Part shown: in pieces, positions 6,039 to 7,573 of the stretch
Layout of the letters: each line of letters opens with the position of its first letter
Numbering within the stretch: position 1 is the stretch's first letter
NCBI GenBank assembly: GCA_021819535.1
Contig: JAKAQU010000133.1
Location: forward strand, 1 to 7,573
DNA length: 7,573 nt
Origin: Pseudomonadota bacterium
Lineage (GTDB): Bacteria; Pseudomonadota; Alphaproteobacteria; Acetobacterales; Acetobacteraceae
Direction: 5' to 3'
The notes under the pieces: model-generated
The model's database searches: none
Told to the model about the DNA's origin: nothing
What the model saw: the letters and a program-made list of their open reading frames with translations, nothing else
Made by a program: the position numbers and the translations under genes

Positions 6039-7573
6039 TCACTTCCAACGCCTGCCTTCACGGTACCCATATTCCTGCCAGTGCTGGGCCGCATCGGCGC
6101 CACCGTCGCGGACATCGGGGTTGAGGTCGAGATAGCGCGCCGGGTCGAAATCTTTCGGGAGCGGCAGGGGCGTTTCGTGGAAACAGACCCAGATCGCCCC
6201 ATTGCTCTCGCGGATATCGAGGAAGGGAACGCCGGTGCCGGTTTTCAGCACCGCTTCCAGTTCCTCGCGGCTGTAGAAATGATGCCAATGCCCTTCCTGC
6301 ATCGTGACCTGGCGGCGGATTTCCTCCCGCCAGGGGGAATGCGCTTCCTGTTCCGCCAAATGTTTGAACGAAAGCACCTGGAACGCCACGAAACCGCCCG
6401 GCTTCACGATCCGGCGCATTTCGAGGAATAGATTATAGGCATAGGGCTTGGGAATGAAAGAAAGTGTCGCGACGCTGAAAACGAAATCGACGCTGGCATT
6501 GGGGAGCGGGATGGTGATGCCGTCATAAGAAAGGAAACGATAAGGCCCCTTGTCGGCGAGCCGCGCCTTGGCCTTGGCCAGCATGTGTTCGGCGATGTCG
6601 AGGCCGCCGATCCAGGCGGGTGGATTGGTGCGGCGGCGCAATTCGCGATGCATCCCCTCCATGATGTAACCCGTGCCGGAGCCGATTTCGAGACAGACCG
6701 GCTTGCGCGGCAGACGGAGATAGGGGAAATGCCCGAAAATCGCCTGGACATACTCGTCGGCGCGCACGGCGAGCCGATCCAGGGGCACGCCATCATGAAT
6801 GCGGGCATTGACGCTTTCCAGGCTCTCGTTCGGGTCGTTCCAGGTCGCGGCGGCGGCCGACAAGGCGCGCCCTGGAAAAGCTGCCATTTCGCCCGATTTG
6901 GCCGGATATTCCGGCCTCCGCAGCACGGCGTAGAATTCGTTGCTGCCTTTCAAGGTAGGATAAATGCGCTCGACCTGAAGCGGGATCAGACCCAAAGCGC
7001 CGAGCGTGTCGATAATCTCCGCAAAACTGCGTGGCGTGAATTGCCAGGCGTGGGTATCGAGATACCCTTCGTTTTGGCGCAATTCCTTCAAGCTGCCGGA
7101 GAGAGACGCCAACGCCGCGCCATTGCGCGCATCGATCGAGGGTCTCTCGCCGTGTTCCCTGTTCCAGTGACGGACAGGGTCGTTATGGGTCGTCAAAAAT
7201 CGGTGTTCGAATATCCGGCCTGCCGCGTGTACCCGCCTTTCGGCCAGGAATGCCTCCAATACGTCGGCCAATGTCGATGGTGGGAGAAAATGGTCGAAGC
7301 AATAGCGCTTGTCCGGGATCGCGAGAAAATAACGCCCGTCCTCCTTGAGAACGGAGCTGACTTGTCGAAGATGGTAGATAAGGCAAGGAGAATGCTCGAT
7401 ATTGTGAGAAGAAACGACAATATCAAAATATTTTTGGCATAATTTCTGATAATCTTCTCCGCGCCAGACAAAATCTATGTCCGGCACATGAACAGAATCC
7501 GCGTTCGGAATAGTTTCAGCGCGGCGCTTCAATTCTTCTGTAGAAAAAACGTCCAGATAACTTATTTTATAGT
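6039..7573 (-). CDS. tandem SAM-methyltransferase protein with NPDV/EGR tail, 5' end missing
   Basis: The frame is open to the right edge, so the start lies beyond base 7573; 510 complete codons are visible. A TTG at 7530-7532 could be read as a start, but coding continues upstream in frame (YKISYLDVFSTEEL), matching the usual early region of this methyltransferase type. Counting from that TTG as residue 1: the first type-11-like methyltransferase domain shows VVSSHNIEHSP (39-49), the L-x-x-DGRYFLAIPDKRYCFD block (to 80), RHW (121-123), HAWQFTP (161-167) and NEFYAVLRR. Its SAM-binding glycine motif is off the window. A linker leads to a second, complete methyltransferase domain with motif I LEIGSGTG (281-288), acidic Asp312, and KPGGFVAFQVLSF (377-389). 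The C-terminus is a FDPARYLDLNPDV ... EYGYREGR module (462-494), a short unit found on glycosyltransferases and surface-glycan proteins. The likely role is methylation in surface polysaccharide or glycoconjugate synthesis; the acceptor is unknown. The right-hand 190 bases are markedly AT-rich. Confidence 0.88.
   Translation of the reverse strand, partial: YKISYLDVFSTEELKRRAETIPNADSVHVPDIDFVWRGEDYQKLCQKYFDIVVSSHNIEHSPCLIYHLRQVSSVLKEDGRYFLAIPDKRYCFDHFLPPSTLADVLEAFLAERRVHAAGRIFEHRFLTTHNDPVRHWNREHGERPSIDARNGAALASLSGSLKELRQNEGYLDTHAWQFTPRSFAEIIDTLGALGLIPLQVERIYPTLKGSNEFYAVLRRPEYPAKSGEMAAFPGRALSAAAATWNDPNESLESVNARIHDGVPLDRLAVRADEYVQAIFGHFPYLRLPRKPVCLEIGSGTGYIMEGMHRELRRRTNPPAWIGGLDIAEHMLAKAKARLADKGPYRFLSYDGITIPLPNASVDFVFSVATLSFIPKPYAYNLFLEMRRIVKPGGFVAFQVLSFKHLAEQEAHSPWREEIRRQVTMQEGHWHHFYSREELEAVLKTGTGVPFLDIRESNGAIWVCFHETPLPLPKDFDPARYLDLNPDVRDGGADAAQHWQEYGYREGRRWK

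Noticed and set aside
4329..6431. A 700-codon open frame on the + strand antisense to the ThDP-enzyme and methyltransferase genes
   Set aside because: It runs through two well-supported genes and the intergenic hairpins. Its translation is charge-rich low-quality sequence with no recognisable domain, as expected from GC-rich codon bias on the opposite strand.
6585..7442. A 285-codon + strand open frame opposite the methyltransferase gene
   Set aside because: The - strand frame has clear methyltransferase motifs throughout, and this antisense frame has none.
7530..7532. TTG as the true start of the methyltransferase gene
   Set aside because: The frame stays open to the window edge, and the 13 upstream codons encode sequence (SYLDVFSTEE) typical of this methyltransferase family. 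The gene is therefore truncated by the window rather than starting here.

Overview
The window is a high-GC (about 60-65% in most stretches sampled), densely packed piece of bacterial chromosome. Gene content, codon bias and one intergenic hairpin element suggest an alphaproteobacterium, possibly of the Acetobacteraceae/Rhodospirillales type. The lineage is inference, and no rRNA or other marker gene is present to confirm it.

Bases 1-3031, + strand: the 3' part of a dipeptide/oligopeptide-type ABC importer operon. It holds the tail of a DppB-like permease, a complete DppC-like permease, and two complete ATPases (DppD-like and DppF-like). The genes overlap or abut, as in a single translationally coupled transcript. 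The substrate-binding protein and most of DppB would lie to the left of base 1. Together these proteins form a heterodimeric permease driven by two different ATPases. The exact substrate cannot be read from these subunits.

Bases 3040-5864, - strand: a two-gene operon converging on the importer, with only 8 bases between the stop codons. The upstream gene encodes a thiamine-diphosphate enzyme of the acetolactate synthase/decarboxylase superfamily. Its stop codon overlaps (ATGA) the start of a MetX-like alpha/beta hydrolase that carries an apparent signal peptide. The pair looks like a functional unit of unknown pathway, with the oddity that one product seems cytoplasmic and the other exported.

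Bases 5865-6038: a 174-base gap holding two adjacent GC-rich hairpins that resemble a dispersed palindromic element and may also end transcription.

Bases 6039-7573, - strand: the 3' part (510 complete codons visible) of a gene for a large protein with two successive SAM-methyltransferase domains. It ends in a short 'FDPxxYLxxNPDV ... EGR' tail module known from glycosyltransferases and surface-polysaccharide proteins. Its 5' portion at the right edge is much more AT-rich (about 40% GC) than the rest, which suggests a border with an acquired or recombining surface-glycan locus.

No tRNA, rRNA, CRISPR array, insertion sequence or integrase was found. The strongest leads for something undescribed are the tandem methyltransferase fusion and the coupled ThDP-enzyme/exported-hydrolase pair. 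Nothing here clearly shows a new defence or mobile system.
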